Positions 35,011-46,357 of a stretch of DNA of 64,000 nucleotides are shown piece after piece (within the stretch, counting starts at the first letter, position 1; every line of letters begins with the position of its first letter). Both the position numbers and the translations under genes were made by a program. The notes under the pieces were generated by a model. That model saw nothing but the letters and a program-made list of their open reading frames with translations, was not told the DNA's origin and ran no database searches. The stretch lies in NCBI GenBank assembly GCA_017591395.1, contig WEDG01001047.1, forward strand, positions 1 through 64,000. The letters run 5' to 3'. Source of the stretch: Schistocephalus solidus (lineage: Eukaryota; Platyhelminthes; Cestoda; Diphyllobothriidea; Diphyllobothriidae).

Positions 35011-35519
35011 TTCGATTCCACTAAGACGAGATTAAAGAAGACGTGGTGAATGTATATGCCTTCTCATGCGTCCTTGCCAGGACGCGAGAACAGCCTGAGA
35101 AGCTTGTTAGAACGGTGAGGGGGAATGCTGGTCAGAAGACCGGCTTGTTATCTCGAAGACGAGGCTGCAACGTAAAACCCGCTCATGATCGGATTTCAGC
35201 AAATGCGGAGGTGGAGAATCCGCTGGACACCACTCTAGCACGGCTTTGATAGCCCTCCAATGCGAACGGTGACAGCCGCTTCGAGCGTCTTCAATCGCTC
35301 ATCAGCAGTTCAAAACCCCAAGAGGTTTATCTGAGTGGTGACCAACGTTGACCTCGACTAACCGCTTCCCCCTTCTGAAATACAGATAGAACAGTGCAGA
35401 AAATGTCACAGGAAATTTCCAGATGCGAACTCAGCTCCAGCCAAAATCCTAAAAATGCTGTGACCGTCGGCTCATAGACACGTTACACTGCGGTTCGGGA
35501 AAATATACACGGTAAAGGG
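35011..35519. other. unassigned sequence
   Basis: No motif beyond possible Gypsy tail text. Confidence 0.35.
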
Positions 35520-36964
35520 CCTAACTCATGCAAAATGCCGAAATTTACGAGTCACCTATAATCACTCGTAAACCAGCACCAACGTATGTACCAAAGATTT
35601 GAAATAACATTGAACAACCTTTAGTGAATTTTAAAATTAAGGGAAATATGAAAAGTAATGTTAATTTGTTTAGAAATATCAACGTTTTTCTAAAAAAACG
35701 GCATATTCCAAAAGCGGGAAAAATTGCTGTAACTTTGACGAATAAATTTAAATTTCTTTGTTGGTATTTTTGATATTGGATTACAATAAGTGTCAGACCA
35801 TTCTTGAAATACCGGCGAATGCTTCATGATTTTCACCGTTATCAAGCAATTGGCCATAAGTTTTGATTCTGTTCTATGTGTTTATCAAAACATTAATAAT
35901 AAGCTATTTTTAAAAGCATTTACCAAAGTGCTGAGTTTTTGGACATTCTTTCTAATGCAGATGGCCGTGCGGGCCATATTTTTAGACTCACCCAAACATT
36001 AAAACTCATTGCCAAGAAAGATGAAAATCCAGAACAAATGTCAGCAAGTAATATGCCTAGGATCAGTTAAAAATCGTTCTATAATAAGTTACCTCTTTAA
36101 AAAGCGCTTTAGCCGACGAATGCCCGCGGACTTTACATTATTTACGGGCCAATTCAAGGCATGAATGTGGAAGTTTGATCGGTTTTTGCGGTCCCTAAAA
36201 ATAAGTGATACAGGTTCTACTGAAAATGCAAGAACTCACCATTCTCTTTAAATATGAGCGTTTTTCACTTTATTTGTTTGCTTTAATGTCCCGTTCTGAG
36301 ATTGCAAATGCACAACAGAGTGGTGGAATACAAATTACAATTTTGTGAACACTACATATCCTTTCCCGTTGCATTGCTAAATTCAGTTTAAGCGGAAACT
36401 ATAAAAGGTATCCAACCACCTGCTTCCAATTTAAAATATCATTTTCTGGGCATCCAGCGCTACAATATCTTCTACTTCTTTTGTTTTCTGCCCCAATGTT
36501 CGGTGTAGTAAAATAAAATACCGGCGAAAGATTTTATTACTGCGTTTTGTGGCAAAAACGTCGGGAATTTGCTATAAATAGTTTTTAAAGCTGAGTATGT
36601 TCCTCCTTTCTGGAAAACAATGTGATTCATTACACTTGCCTTCACTTGATTTTCATTTATGTAAGATCAAATTTTCCGGCTCCAGAAGGTATTTATTTAA
36701 AACCTTTTTTGTTTACACGAATGTTCTTTTATAACATAACTCACAAAAACAATACGTTTTGTTCTGTGATATCAACTAACATAGGACATTTCTTGAATAT
36801 CCGGCAACCTCCGATTGCGCCCAAATCCTGCCTGTTTCCCTTCAATATATAGGATTAATCTTGCAGTGTTTGAGCTTAAAATCCACTCAAAAACCCAAAA
36901 TATGAGGATCTTATGTATGCTAAACTATTTACTAATATATCGATTTCACATTGCATGAGTTAGG
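35520..36964. mobile_element. AT-rich element with 14-bp terminal inverted repeats
   Basis: CCTAACTCATGCAA (35,520-35,533) and its exact reverse complement (36,951-36,964) bound 1.4 kb of AT-rich, non-coding DNA. Parts recur elsewhere: 36,440-36,860 is similar to 62,080-62,560, and the TCCAACCACCTGC area near 36,410 to 41,900. It looks like a non-autonomous DNA element, but the ends are inferred from one copy. Confidence 0.5.
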
Positions 36965-37905
36965 TCATATGTTGTAGATGAACACACATTCTTAAAAATG
37001 TCACTACTAAAATTGCATTGAAAAACTGTAAGTAGCATTGTTTTTAAAACAAACTAGTAATGCAGGGTTCCCACCACTATGCAAACCGAACAGACATAGG
37101 ATATTATTTTTTGATGTGGGACGCTCTGCAATTACATAATTGTAGAAACCAAGGAGAATTTAGTTGAGTAGTTTCAAGCCCGAGCTCAGGTAATGATTGC
37201 CGGGATACAAACGACATTCTTATTCACACGACCAATCACGTTTGTTTATAGGGCAAAAATGGAAAGCCTACATACTCCGCCAGCTAGTCATGAGGTGGAA
37301 GATGTTTTATCGGCTTCCTCGTAAGATTAGCTGTTTACACATCCTTACGCACGTCTGGCTATCTTGGCTTACCGATGCCCAGTGGTAATGTGAAGAATTC
37401 TTAGACGAGTGTTTTATTTGAGTATGTATCTGCTGTATCCTGAGTAATGAAACTCTGTCGGAATTGTTCCTGTTTGCCTGAATGTTTCATGTTCAGGAAG
37501 GAGAAATAGTGCCCTTGAAGATTATTATTAATATCGATTCAGTAACGTTAATTAAACTACTTATAGCATGAGATCGATTATTTTTTGCAGTTTTTTTGAT
37601 GAGGGTTATAGGTAATACCTCTGAAAACCCTATCATTTATATGCCGGTGCGTCATGTAGGTGCACACACATTCTGAAAAATGCCACTTCTAAAATAGTAT
37701 TTGCAAAATGTAAGTAGCACCTTTTTTAAAACAAACTCGTGGCTGGAATGTTCGTGGTAATTGATTCGGGTTCAGTGCCGAGGTAAAACAAAAGAGCTGT
37801 AAGGACGTCGCCTACATGACTGACGGAGGGAGATCAGTCCATTGTTCTTTTCCTTTTCGACTGAATGTTTCAGGTGCAAGAAGGAGAAATAGTGCTCTGG
37901 AAGAT
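36958..37905 (+). repeat. diverged direct repeats
   Basis: 36,970-37,075 resembles 37,655-37,760 (ACACACATTCT, AAATG..ACT.CTAAAAT, TTTAAAACAAACT). 37,470-37,530 resembles 37,845-37,905 (CTGAATGTTTCA, AAGGAGAAATAGTGC). The order is the same in both, as in a tandem duplication with an internal deletion. Confidence 0.65.
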
Positions 37906-38213
37906 GATCACCAAATCAGATGCATTTATCAAGCTGTTTCGGGTACGACTTCGGTCAGAGTGAAAGAAATTCAAAATTCCATTAGAATTTATAAAATGGC
38001 AATAGAGAAAATGGTTTTAAACATGACTTGCCTATAGGATCACTTGACTTGAAAGTCAGAGAACTCGCTGACACTAGCGTCACCTACGTTGCGTGCGGCA
38101 ATGAAGCGTCTATGTACGAAGTAAAACACTGGCTGCTGGACTTGTGCTTGGGAAAATTGCATGATCAGTTTGCTGGAGATAGCAGTACTATACTGAAAAA
38201 TCCCATGTACTAA
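37816..38213 (+). other. unassigned open stretches
   Basis: Two adjoining frames of 60-73 codons, the second ending at 38,213. No recognised motif. They could be an exon of an unknown gene, but splice evidence is lacking. Confidence 0.25.
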
Positions 38214-38225
38214 ACTGGTGAGTTG

Positions 38226-38480
38226 TGCGGTGTCCAGGTCGTGTGTAGCACGCGTAGAAGGACTGTCTACCTCTGTAAGCCACCTACATCCAGTCCCGCC
38301 TCCGGTCGTCCTGGCTCTTCTTGGAAACTGGTCCCAGGAGAGCGAGACATGAGACAGTGTGGTAGATGCTGCGCAAGTCTACCATCACTATAAACTAATT
38401 CACGGGCAAGTCACCGTTCCAACGCCCACCCTGCTGTGGTGCATACACAGAGCCCCTCGTGAGCGATCGCACAAGGGCAA
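38226..38480 (+). mobile_element. ZF-LINE copy E: leader fragment
   Basis: Matches leader text: CAGGTCGTGTGTAGCACGCG, CCGCCTCCGGTC, GATGCTGCGCAAGTCTACCA and CAAGTCACCGTTCCAACG. No ORF follows. Confidence 0.7.
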
Positions 38481-38869
38481 ACAATTTGCTGCCGAAAGAG
38501 ATGAAGGAGATGGGAACGGTCATTTCCAGCTATCTTGTCGATGTCCAATCTTCGCGGCGGGAAGATCCAAATGGAGTGTTTGGCTGAATGACCATGAGAA
38601 CCATGGGTTTTACTGCTTGAGGTTGTCGTTTTGCTGACTGACGTCAGCGCGTTAGCTAACAATAAATAGATTGTTTTCTCGTGGTCGCCGACATTTTCTC
38701 GTTACAATACTGTGTTTTTGTAGTAGACAGTTCAGCCAAAACGAGGCTAAGTAAGTAATAATTCGTCAACACAGTACAGGGAGCTGTGCCCACAAAACAA
38801 GTATGCCGCGGAGGAGTAGGTAACAGTTCAACCGTCTCATACGTCCATCTCAGGAAATTTAACCGATAT

Positions 38870-39200
38870 TCTGAAATGTGTTTTGGATTCGAAAATATTA
38901 TTTAAGTAAGTTTTTAAGATTAGTCCTCGTCCAGCATAAGCCCAGGATGCATCAGTTACATCAAGAGGCCCGCTTTCGAATGAGCTTCTTTACGGTCGCC
39001 GGCAAAAATGATACTCTGCAAAAATGGTTACTTCAGTGGTATGGATGTTTTTTTCTATTTATGTTCTATGGTCCTGTAAATTCAAATATAGTATATAAAG
39101 ACATGTACAGAACTATTCTTTCTTATACTCATTTGGTAGCAAATGAAACCTCAAAATTTTATACTTGAATAAAAGGTATCTTTTGGTTTAAAAAAAGCTT
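38870..39200. repeat. AT-rich dispersed repeat copy
   Basis: 39,115-39,190 resembles 42,020-42,090 (TTGGTAGCAAAT, AAATTTTATACTTGAA, GGTATCTT), indicating a shared family. An open frame at 38,878-39,168 lies in it and is not considered a gene. Confidence 0.55.
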
Positions 39201-40800
39201 TTCAAATCTCGGATAATTTTGAACTCGACCTACCGCATTCGGGGCTTTCAAACTACATGCCTTCCTTCTAAAGAAAATTATAGAATCTTGTAAGCTATTA
39301 GGAAAGCTTTATCGGTTGCCAATAAAATTTTATAATGGATGTGGACCATCAGGGCGAAGTGGGCTAAGTTATGACGAGAAAACGTTGTCGGTTTGTCACT
39401 CATAGAGAGCTTGTTTGCTTCGGGAGGTCATTGGATCTGTGTGTTCCGATTCCTGATTGAACAAATACGCAATTTGCAGCAACTGAGAATGACCAGTGGC
39501 GAGGCACTTCTGAACTTCGGTTAGATGTATTGCTTAGGACTTCTCTTATTAGCCCCTAGTTGCGTTTGATTCATCCCAAAGGGCCAGTTCTGCTCACCAA
39601 AAGGGCCCACTTGGCACTCGCAGATTCAGCGCCCGATTCCTATAAAGTGAGCTTGGCATCTCACCCATTTAAAATTCGAGGATAGGCTGAGCTCGTTTCA
39701 ATCCCAGTACCTCTAATCATTCGATTTCCCGAATAAAGCTGATCATACGAATGAGTGCCAGCTATCCTGGGGGAAATTCGGAGGGAACCAGCCACTAGAT
39801 GGTTCGATTCGTTTTTTTGCCTATACTCACGTTTGAAGATCGATTTGCACTTCAGAATCGCTGTGGTCCTCCACCAGCGTTTCCTCTGGTTTCACCCTAT
39901 GCAGGCATAGTTTACCCTCTTTCGGGTCTTATCGTGGTGTGTGCGTGCGCATATTTGCGTTTCTGATCACAGGTCAGGGTTACGAATGACTGAGTGAAGG
40001 CCAAATGAGCCAGAAACAGTTCTATCATACTCTCCCCTCTCCCTCTATGGTTTAAATTCTTACCCTATTCTTCAAATTACTTTGCCTGTAGCTCGCCTTC
40101 AGTCCGCTCCAACCCTTATCTTTGTTGGAACCACTCAATTTACCGAATTCTGTAACTTTCTTATGACCACATAAGCCCCGCCCCAAAAGGTGACTTGGCA
40201 AGTCGCGCTTGCAAATCACGAATGGCGGGTGTGCGTTACCTGTAACGTCATCGTCTACTTACCATGCCGTTCTTCCAACCACTCACAGCTCTGGACCTGC
40301 GTTGATGCGACAGGGCTGTGCAATGATTGGACGCGTGTAGATAGAACACGGCTGCCAAAGACATGCGTACTGTGAAAGCCAGTAGGCGGAGAAAGATGCA
40401 GGAGGAGTTACCACTAGCGGTGGGTTCACAACGTCATTTTACTTATATTTGAAATAAATTCTCATTAGGCCATGCCAAGCTAACGGGTGTGTCTACGGCT
40501 TTTTTATACTTGAATTAAGTGGTTTCTGGACGTTAGGTTCACACAGACCAACTAGCGGTGGTAAGGTTGAGCACTAACCAGGATGCCGTAAATCTTCAAG
40601 GACGGGAAAAAATGGAAAAGGTGCGCTAATTTACCCACAGAAAGACTGTTCACAATTAACTTCCTTCTAACTGCGCCTCTATCAAGTTCTGCGTCGACTG
40701 GATCCAATTTGGACTCACATCCACTGTTCCCCCCAAGATCCTTGGAGGGTTCGCAGAAACTTGACATATTAATAGGGGAACCCCTTTAGGGTTCGCGGTC
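39201..40800. other. unassigned sequence
   Basis: Short ORFs on both strands without motifs; no tRNA or rRNA recognised. Confidence 0.35.
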
Positions 40801-40806
40801 AGAATG

Positions 40807-41005
40807 ACTTACATAGCCACCTAAGCATGACATTAGAACAGGAGCCGCCCGCATTTCAGGAAAAAGGGGGGTAAAGGTTGGATTGCAAGTTAGGGTTGAG
40901 GTTAACGTTAAGGTAACTTGTTATTATTTTTAGCTGTATTTTAGGGTTAAGCTTAGGGCTATGGTTTAGATTTAAGTCAGAGTGGGTTTTAGGGTTAGGA
41001 AGCCA
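40807..41005. repeat. telomere-like stretch beside a MITE-type end
   Basis: TGACTTACATAGCCACCTAAGCA resembles the terminal repeat of the 46.1 kb small element. TTAGGGTTGAGG, TTTAGGGTTAAGC and TTTTAGGGTTAGG follow. Confidence 0.5.
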
Positions 41006-41650
41006 ACTGTTACTGATGTATTTCAGCTCAAGTATTCATATCAACTTTCTAAAAGAACTTTAACAGGTTTGTTCCGAGGGATTTTCTCCAATTGGCGCAA
41101 TAGGTTTTTCGGAAATTAGACAAACTGGGATGGATGCTGAAGTTAATATACCAGAAAACAGATTGGGAACGCTGGGGGACCCACTGATTAGCCAAACCTC
41201 TCGAAGCTGCGTCATGCAACGACACGGGGTCGGTGAAACACGCGTGTAATCTCGTCTCCCATCTGGGGCTTTGTTCGGGCGCAAGAAGTCATCTTGTGCA
41301 TCTACACTCACCTTAGTCTTCAGCCTGGGGGTAGGGCTGATTTCGTTTGCACCCCAAGTGATGGTTATCGCAATAAAGTTGACGGTGGCTCATCTTCTCT
41401 GATTTTCTTGGTGGTGCGTCCACGTGCCTCTCCGGCCTTGGTTGTCTTGGTTTGCCCGGGTTTGCGTCTGGTCGTGATGTGCTTGCTACCTCAGAGCGCG
41501 CTCCGATTGGCTGTTGGAAAACTAGACACAAGATGCTATGTACAGAACTTTACTAGCCTTTCACCTCGCCACTCCAAAGACATTCCAGATTTTTCCGCAC
41601 ATTAGCCTGACCTTGTCGTTTTTTTTAACGTGACACTTTGAATTAGGCCA
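41006..41650. other. unassigned sequence
   Basis: Moderately GC-rich with open frames on both strands (41,294-41,605 plus) but no domain motif; an LTR-like sequence is possible. Confidence 0.25.
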
Positions 41651-42110
41651 TTTTATTGCAAAATGTGTCCACCTGATAACCATTCTTAAGACTCAACTAT
41701 GAAACCCAACAAATGTGGCCTTCATTGACAGTTCTAAACATACAGCAGATGTGCTGTCTCGTGAAATAATGTTGAGCAAAATTTTGAAATGTACTTACGT
41801 TCTGAAAAGCTAACTTAAGTAGGGCTGTTATATCGCGCAGCGTAATCCCAGAATATTTCAATCGGTTCCGGATGCCAGCTTTTAAACGGAATTCTTTCCA
41901 ACCACCTGCAAAGATTGTATTATCTGACCAATATTACTGCTTAAGTATTAGGCATTTTACTCGTTACTTTTCAATGCCCTTATAAATTAAAATATATTTT
42001 ATAAAAAAATGCACAAAAATATGCTTTCTTGTGATAATTTTGTAGCAAATAAGGACTTTTCCAAATTTTATACTTGAAGAAACGGCATCTTGGGTGCGGT
42101 AACTCCTCTA
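41651..42110. repeat. AT-rich dispersed repeat copy
   Basis: Shares TCCAACCACCTGC with about 36,410 and the 42,020-42,090 block with 39,115-39,190. Confidence 0.55.
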
Positions 42111-43060
42111 TCTAGATCAAAGGGTGTCCGAACTGATCGCATTTCAGTAAGAACTTAATATGCGATCCAACTCAGGCAACAAAGGATAGGTTAGCGAGTA
42201 AGAAGCGATCATACTACATGGCAATTTAACCCTAACTCTATCCATTGCCGGGTTAGTAGGTTCACATGATCGTTCGTTGGCGGTAGGAGGACCGAGGTAT
42301 CGGGGCAAATGACCACTTTCCAAACAGTGACTATAAAGACGCCGCGGTAAATTCTAAACGCATTCGTTTTACTTTGATAACGGAAGATCGCGCGGCGCGG
42401 GCCTCATTCTTACTCCCGTCAAGGGTCCGAATAAAAGTGGGTCAGGTCAGCTAGGAATGATATCGTGAATATTGGTCGGTGCAATCCACATAATTGTCGG
42501 GGCAATAAACTATTTTGTGAAGCTGCTAACCCTGGCTCCGAACGCTAATCCTAACGAAAAAAATGGATAAGGTTAGGATTAGGTTGGCGCCCTCGTTTTC
42601 TTCATTTGATCCCATTCATAAAAATCCTATTACCACTGGTTTCGTATTAATCCTTTGTTGCTGAGTTTGGCCATATATTACGCTCCTGTCCGTATTTTGA
42701 GTACACATATGTCAGCCACCAGCCTCCAACGGCGAATTTACTAGGCGGCCTACTGGTCGTTAGACACTGAATTATTGAGAAATTACTGGAAAGGTAAATA
42801 TAACAAGGTTAGGATATGAATATATCAACCTCTACTCGCTCTTTGGCACAAGACCACATTTAATACGAGAACAATGGTAAAACGGCTTTTACCGACGGGG
42901 GCTTGAAGGTCTCGCCAAAAGCCCACTGGCCATTCCGTTTCCGGATCAGTTGCCTGACACTTTATCGGACGTGAACGTGCAGCATTTTCCCCATGAGGGC
43001 GCAGGGTTTCCTACTGTCTAAACCCAGGCCTTCTTAATGCATTAAAACAAGCATATGATA
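42111..43060. other. unassigned sequence with an inverted repeat
   Basis: CTAATCCTAAC (42,545-42,555) and GTTAGGATTAG (42,572-42,582) form a perfect 11-bp inverted repeat with telomere-like arms. Nothing else recognised. Confidence 0.5.
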
Positions 43061-43066
43061 TAAATA

Positions 43067-43840
43067 TTAGGTTGTTCAGAAACTAATGGCCGATTTCAGA
43101 AACAAAACATTGATGCCTGAAAAATGTGACACCAAATACATTAAAACTAGTCAAGGAGCGGTCCCTGAGCATTTGCATACACCTGCCATCGATGAATAAG
43201 ATAATTTATGCTTCGTTGATAAAATTCCAATGGGTTCGATAATAAGAGACCTTTGAATTCAGCTCCCATCTCAGTGTTGTTGCATAAAAAAGTGTCTATA
43301 TATTTGAAGAAAAAAAATGGTAGTCCGTGGATGAAAGATCTGTACGACATGGAGGAGGTGGTAAACTCTCTTCTCCCAAGTCAATGAATTTGTGCAGTGT
43401 TATCCTGGCAACATGTGGCTGTGCGTTGTCATGGAGCAGAATTGGGCCATGTTGATTCATTAGTGTCGGTCTCATTTTTTACCAAGTGAACAAATGCATT
43501 TCTTCGGGTCGCTTGCATTAAACCTTTGCTGTGGTGCTCTTGTTAGTCACAAGGAAGCTGTAATGGGCAACACCAATAGCAACTTTGGTTGTTGGAAAAT
43601 GTTTGGATGCTTCGTCACGCACAGGTTATTGCCTTGACTGTTTACGGTTATGAGCAAGGATCCACTTTTCGTCACAGGTCACTATTCGATCAAGAAATGG
43701 GTGTGGCCCCAGGCCCAAATACTAATTGAGCAATCGCTCTCCCAACAAGACACGGGATCATGATGTCTCTCGCATGCAGTCAGGACTATTCAAATTCATG
43801 GTGACGTGATCTTCACTGATGTCACATGGCTTTTGGAAGG
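43067..43840 (-). pseudogene. mariner-type transposase relic
   Basis: The 3' terminal inverted repeat (TTAGGTTGTTCAGAAACTAATGG at 43,069 onward on the plus strand) matches mariner ends. The minus strand encodes FLDRIVTCDEKWILAHNRK (first Asp), GPILLHDNAQPHVARITLHK (second Asp) and, in a shifted frame, RTDLSSTDYHFF (third Asp, D,D34D spacing region). It ends LIHRWQVYANAQGPLLD. Several stops and a frameshift break it. The N-terminal half and other terminal repeat are missing; the next intact gene starts 160 bp beyond. Confidence 0.85.
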
Positions 43841-44002
43841 AATGCAGATGTTATACTTTATTTCAGAGTTCCGCTGACGGTTAGTCGCATAGTGACGAGT
43901 GATCGGAAAACGAGAATCCTTATCAATAAGGTAGAGCTTACGTGAACCCCCATGTACGATTTATTTATTGATGAAATCTGACTTCTTCAAATAGGCAGTC
44001 AA

Positions 44003-45994
44003 ATGTATAGACTTAATTTAATATTCTTCACCCCTTGGTTAAACTTACCTTCATTGCACTCTCTTGGTGCGCAAAAGGTGAGAACCTTGTCGCAGCCGGT
44101 CATCGCGCGGCGAATCAATCGCTACCTTCAGTTGGAGGACCGCGCCAAATGCCTGACGCTGTTCGGCAACTGGGATGATCAGGGATGCAACGTCTACAAA
44201 ATGACTGAGCATTTTACAAATCCCACCGCACCCCTCATCAAACTGCTCACTAGCAGACGGCAGGAGTTGCATGTAAGCCTCGGCAATCCCTGTGGACCCA
44301 CCGGCGAGGGCGGTGCGAGTCTGATGCTCTTCAAATTGCTTCGTGCCACGGGTCTGCCCAACCTGGTAAGCCTGGATCTGCGTAAGCAGTGCATCAGTAT
44401 ATTTGATCACCTCCTGATCTACAGACCCCGACCCAATACGGAGGACGAGACAATGCTGCCCTGCCTTCAGAAGATTGCGGTCAATGTGAATATGGACCTG
44501 GAGGGCATAACGGAACACTATCCGCCCCTGGCGGAGCCCAAAAACGTGCGCTCCATGACGGTCTTCCTGAGAGGACGCTACAAGTACCACCAGACTGATC
44601 GTTTTCTGGAGACATGGGACTTCACTCGTAAATTCACTCTAGCTGGAGAGGTACAAGAAGACGATTACAAGTTTTTTGAAAAATATAGCATGTTCATTAT
44701 GCCTACGGTAGAAACTATCACCGTGGCTGCCAACTTATACGAAAGCCTACAGTGGCCTGTCAGGCATATCTACCCTAATCTTAAAAAGCTCGTTATCACT
44801 GACGTCAGGGATGCGACTGTGCCAGTGGTGGATGACGAGGACAGAAGTTGGTACAACAATGTCCAAATAATGTTATCCGGTAAACGTAAGTTCCCGCGAC
44901 GGGGGACATGGGCGATCTGTGCGAAATGTGGTGAGGTAGAGGATGAGCGATTCAAATGGAATGTTGGGTTGGGAGGAGATGGTTTACAGGCCATCTATGA
45001 CAACCAGTCTCTGGTCCTTCTCTCCTGCACTACCATGGCCATCGCCGATCGGCGAATCAACCCATTGGACGTGAGCCTAGTTTACATGCAAGGACGTCCC
45101 GCAGCTCTAGAAAGAGAACTAAGCTCGGGCAAACGCAGCGCTGCCGAAGATTTGGTTAGCAGTCGACACGCTGAGATCCGTAACCTAATATTTGAGGCCT
45201 GTAAGGAAGGCGCCTACGAGCACGAGAGTGAGTTGCTCTCTGAGCTGGCTAAATTCTGCAAAGATAAATTTCTCAAAATCCTGGCTATTTGCAAGGCCAC
45301 TCTGAACAAACTGGAGGTCTCGGCTGAGTTCGCCTTCGGCTGCAGCCTCGACCCCATTACTGGCAGTCAGATCAGCGCCCTGCAAGGCGCCTTCACGAAG
45401 GTTACCGAGCTGAGCATTGAGCCAGACAGGCACCTGGAGTTTGAGTGCTTCAAGACACAGTCGGTCTCCTCGGAGAAGCTGATGCCCTTCCTACGTATGT
45501 TCCCCTACCTCAACAGCCTGAGATTCTGCGCTGGCAAGTGGGTGCGCTGGTCAAACCTGGGCAGCATTCTCGCGGCCTGTCCCCGCTTGGAGAGGCTCTA
45601 CGTTGGCACCAACAGGGTGGACGTTAAGACTGCCTTGAAGAGTGCGACGACACATCACGTGCGCACTCTGGTGTTCGACTTCCCCGAGGCTGAGGTGTCC
45701 TGCGATTTCAGTGGCCTGAAAAGCTGCCAGGAGACAGAATACCTTCTTCTCCGCACTAACTGCAAGAATAAAGTAAGTCAAACTGCCATGACGCAGTGCT
45801 TCAAGCTCCTGCCCCGTCTTCGATGGCTCTTCTGCATTATGTGTTGCCAGAACCGAACTCAAGTTGCACACTGTGCAGTCCCGGGAAAGTCTGCACCGGA
45901 GCTGAGAACTCTTGAGTACATCGAACCGAACATTTTGGCTGCCGTTTATCCCCAGCTAGACTCACTATTCTGGATTGACATTGTTGACTACTAG
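44003..45994 (+). CDS. intact 663-aa F-box/LRR-like protein, uncharacterised
   Basis: The only long undisturbed frame in the window, from ATG at 44,003 to TAG. Residues about 31-60 (QPVIARRINRYLQLEDRAKC) resemble an F-box, which recruits SCF ubiquitin ligases. The rest has repeated P-x-L-x-x-L units typical of leucine-rich repeats: PNLVSLDL (119), YPNLKKLVI (257), PYLNSLRF (501), CPRLERLYV (526), LPRLRWLF (603), APELRTLEY (631). There is one CxxC (C306/C309). No signal peptide or membrane segment is evident. Codons are more GC-rich than flanking DNA. A splice-acceptor-like CTTCTTCAAATAG lies just before the ATG and another AG at about 44,078, so the first 25 or so residues may be non-coding. 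Substrate receptor function is inference; no ortholog recognised. Confidence 0.75.
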   Translation: MYRLNLIFFTPWLNLPSLHSLGAQKVRTLSQPVIARRINRYLQLEDRAKCLTLFGNWDDQGCNVYKMTEHFTNPTAPLIKLLTSRRQELHVSLGNPCGPTGEGGASLMLFKLLRATGLPNLVSLDLRKQCISIFDHLLIYRPRPNTEDETMLPCLQKIAVNVNMDLEGITEHYPPLAEPKNVRSMTVFLRGRYKYHQTDRFLETWDFTRKFTLAGEVQEDDYKFFEKYSMFIMPTVETITVAANLYESLQWPVRHIYPNLKKLVITDVRDATVPVVDDEDRSWYNNVQIMLSGKRKFPRRGTWAICAKCGEVEDERFKWNVGLGGDGLQAIYDNQSLVLLSCTTMAIADRRINPLDVSLVYMQGRPAALERELSSGKRSAAEDLVSSRHAEIRNLIFEACKEGAYEHESELLSELAKFCKDKFLKILAICKATLNKLEVSAEFAFGCSLDPITGSQISALQGAFTKVTELSIEPDRHLEFECFKTQSVSSEKLMPFLRMFPYLNSLRFCAGKWVRWSNLGSILAACPRLERLYVGTNRVDVKTALKSATTHHVRTLVFDFPEAEVSCDFSGLKSCQETEYLLLRTNCKNKVSQTAMTQCFKLLPRLRWLFCIMCCQNRTQVAHCAVPGKSAPELRTLEYIEPNILAAVYPQLDSLFWIDIVDY

Positions 45995-46131
45995 ACACTT
46001 TCGTCAGCCAAATCTTCAAACTCACTTCAATAACGATTGCCCTTTTTTTGCTCAATCGAAGATTTGAGTTATTTTTTATTCAAAAAGAGCACGAAACTGA
46101 AGCGTTTCCTACTTAAAGTTAATGGGGGTAG

Positions 46132-46357
46132 GGTTGCCTTGTATGGCCGCCTAAACAGGGCACAAGAAGAGGAGGCGCCCCGCCCGCTTAAAATAGGTGG
46201 CCTTAACTTCAATTTCGACATCAACCTCAAACTTGAACCTAACCCTAACCGTCACCTTAATCCGAAACATAATTTCCTTGGAAGTTAGCACAAATTAACA
46301 TGTACTATGAGTGGTCCCTTTCTCCGTGTCCTGTCTAGGTGGCCATACAAGGCATCC
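46132..46357. mobile_element. 226-bp MITE-like element with telomere-like core
   Basis: Terminal inverted repeats of 27 bp (GGTTGCCTTGTATGGCCGCC... at 46,132-46,158 and its reverse complement at 46,331-46,357) match at 24 of 27 positions. The interior holds CCTAACCCTAACC and variants. No ORF. Target-site duplication not clear. Confidence 0.65.

Noticed and set aside
41294..41605. 103-codon ORF
   Set aside because: An overlapping antisense frame is equally open and neither shows a domain; kept only as unassigned sequence.
44051..44590. 179-codon minus-strand ORF
   Set aside because: Shadow of the intact 663-codon gene; no motifs.
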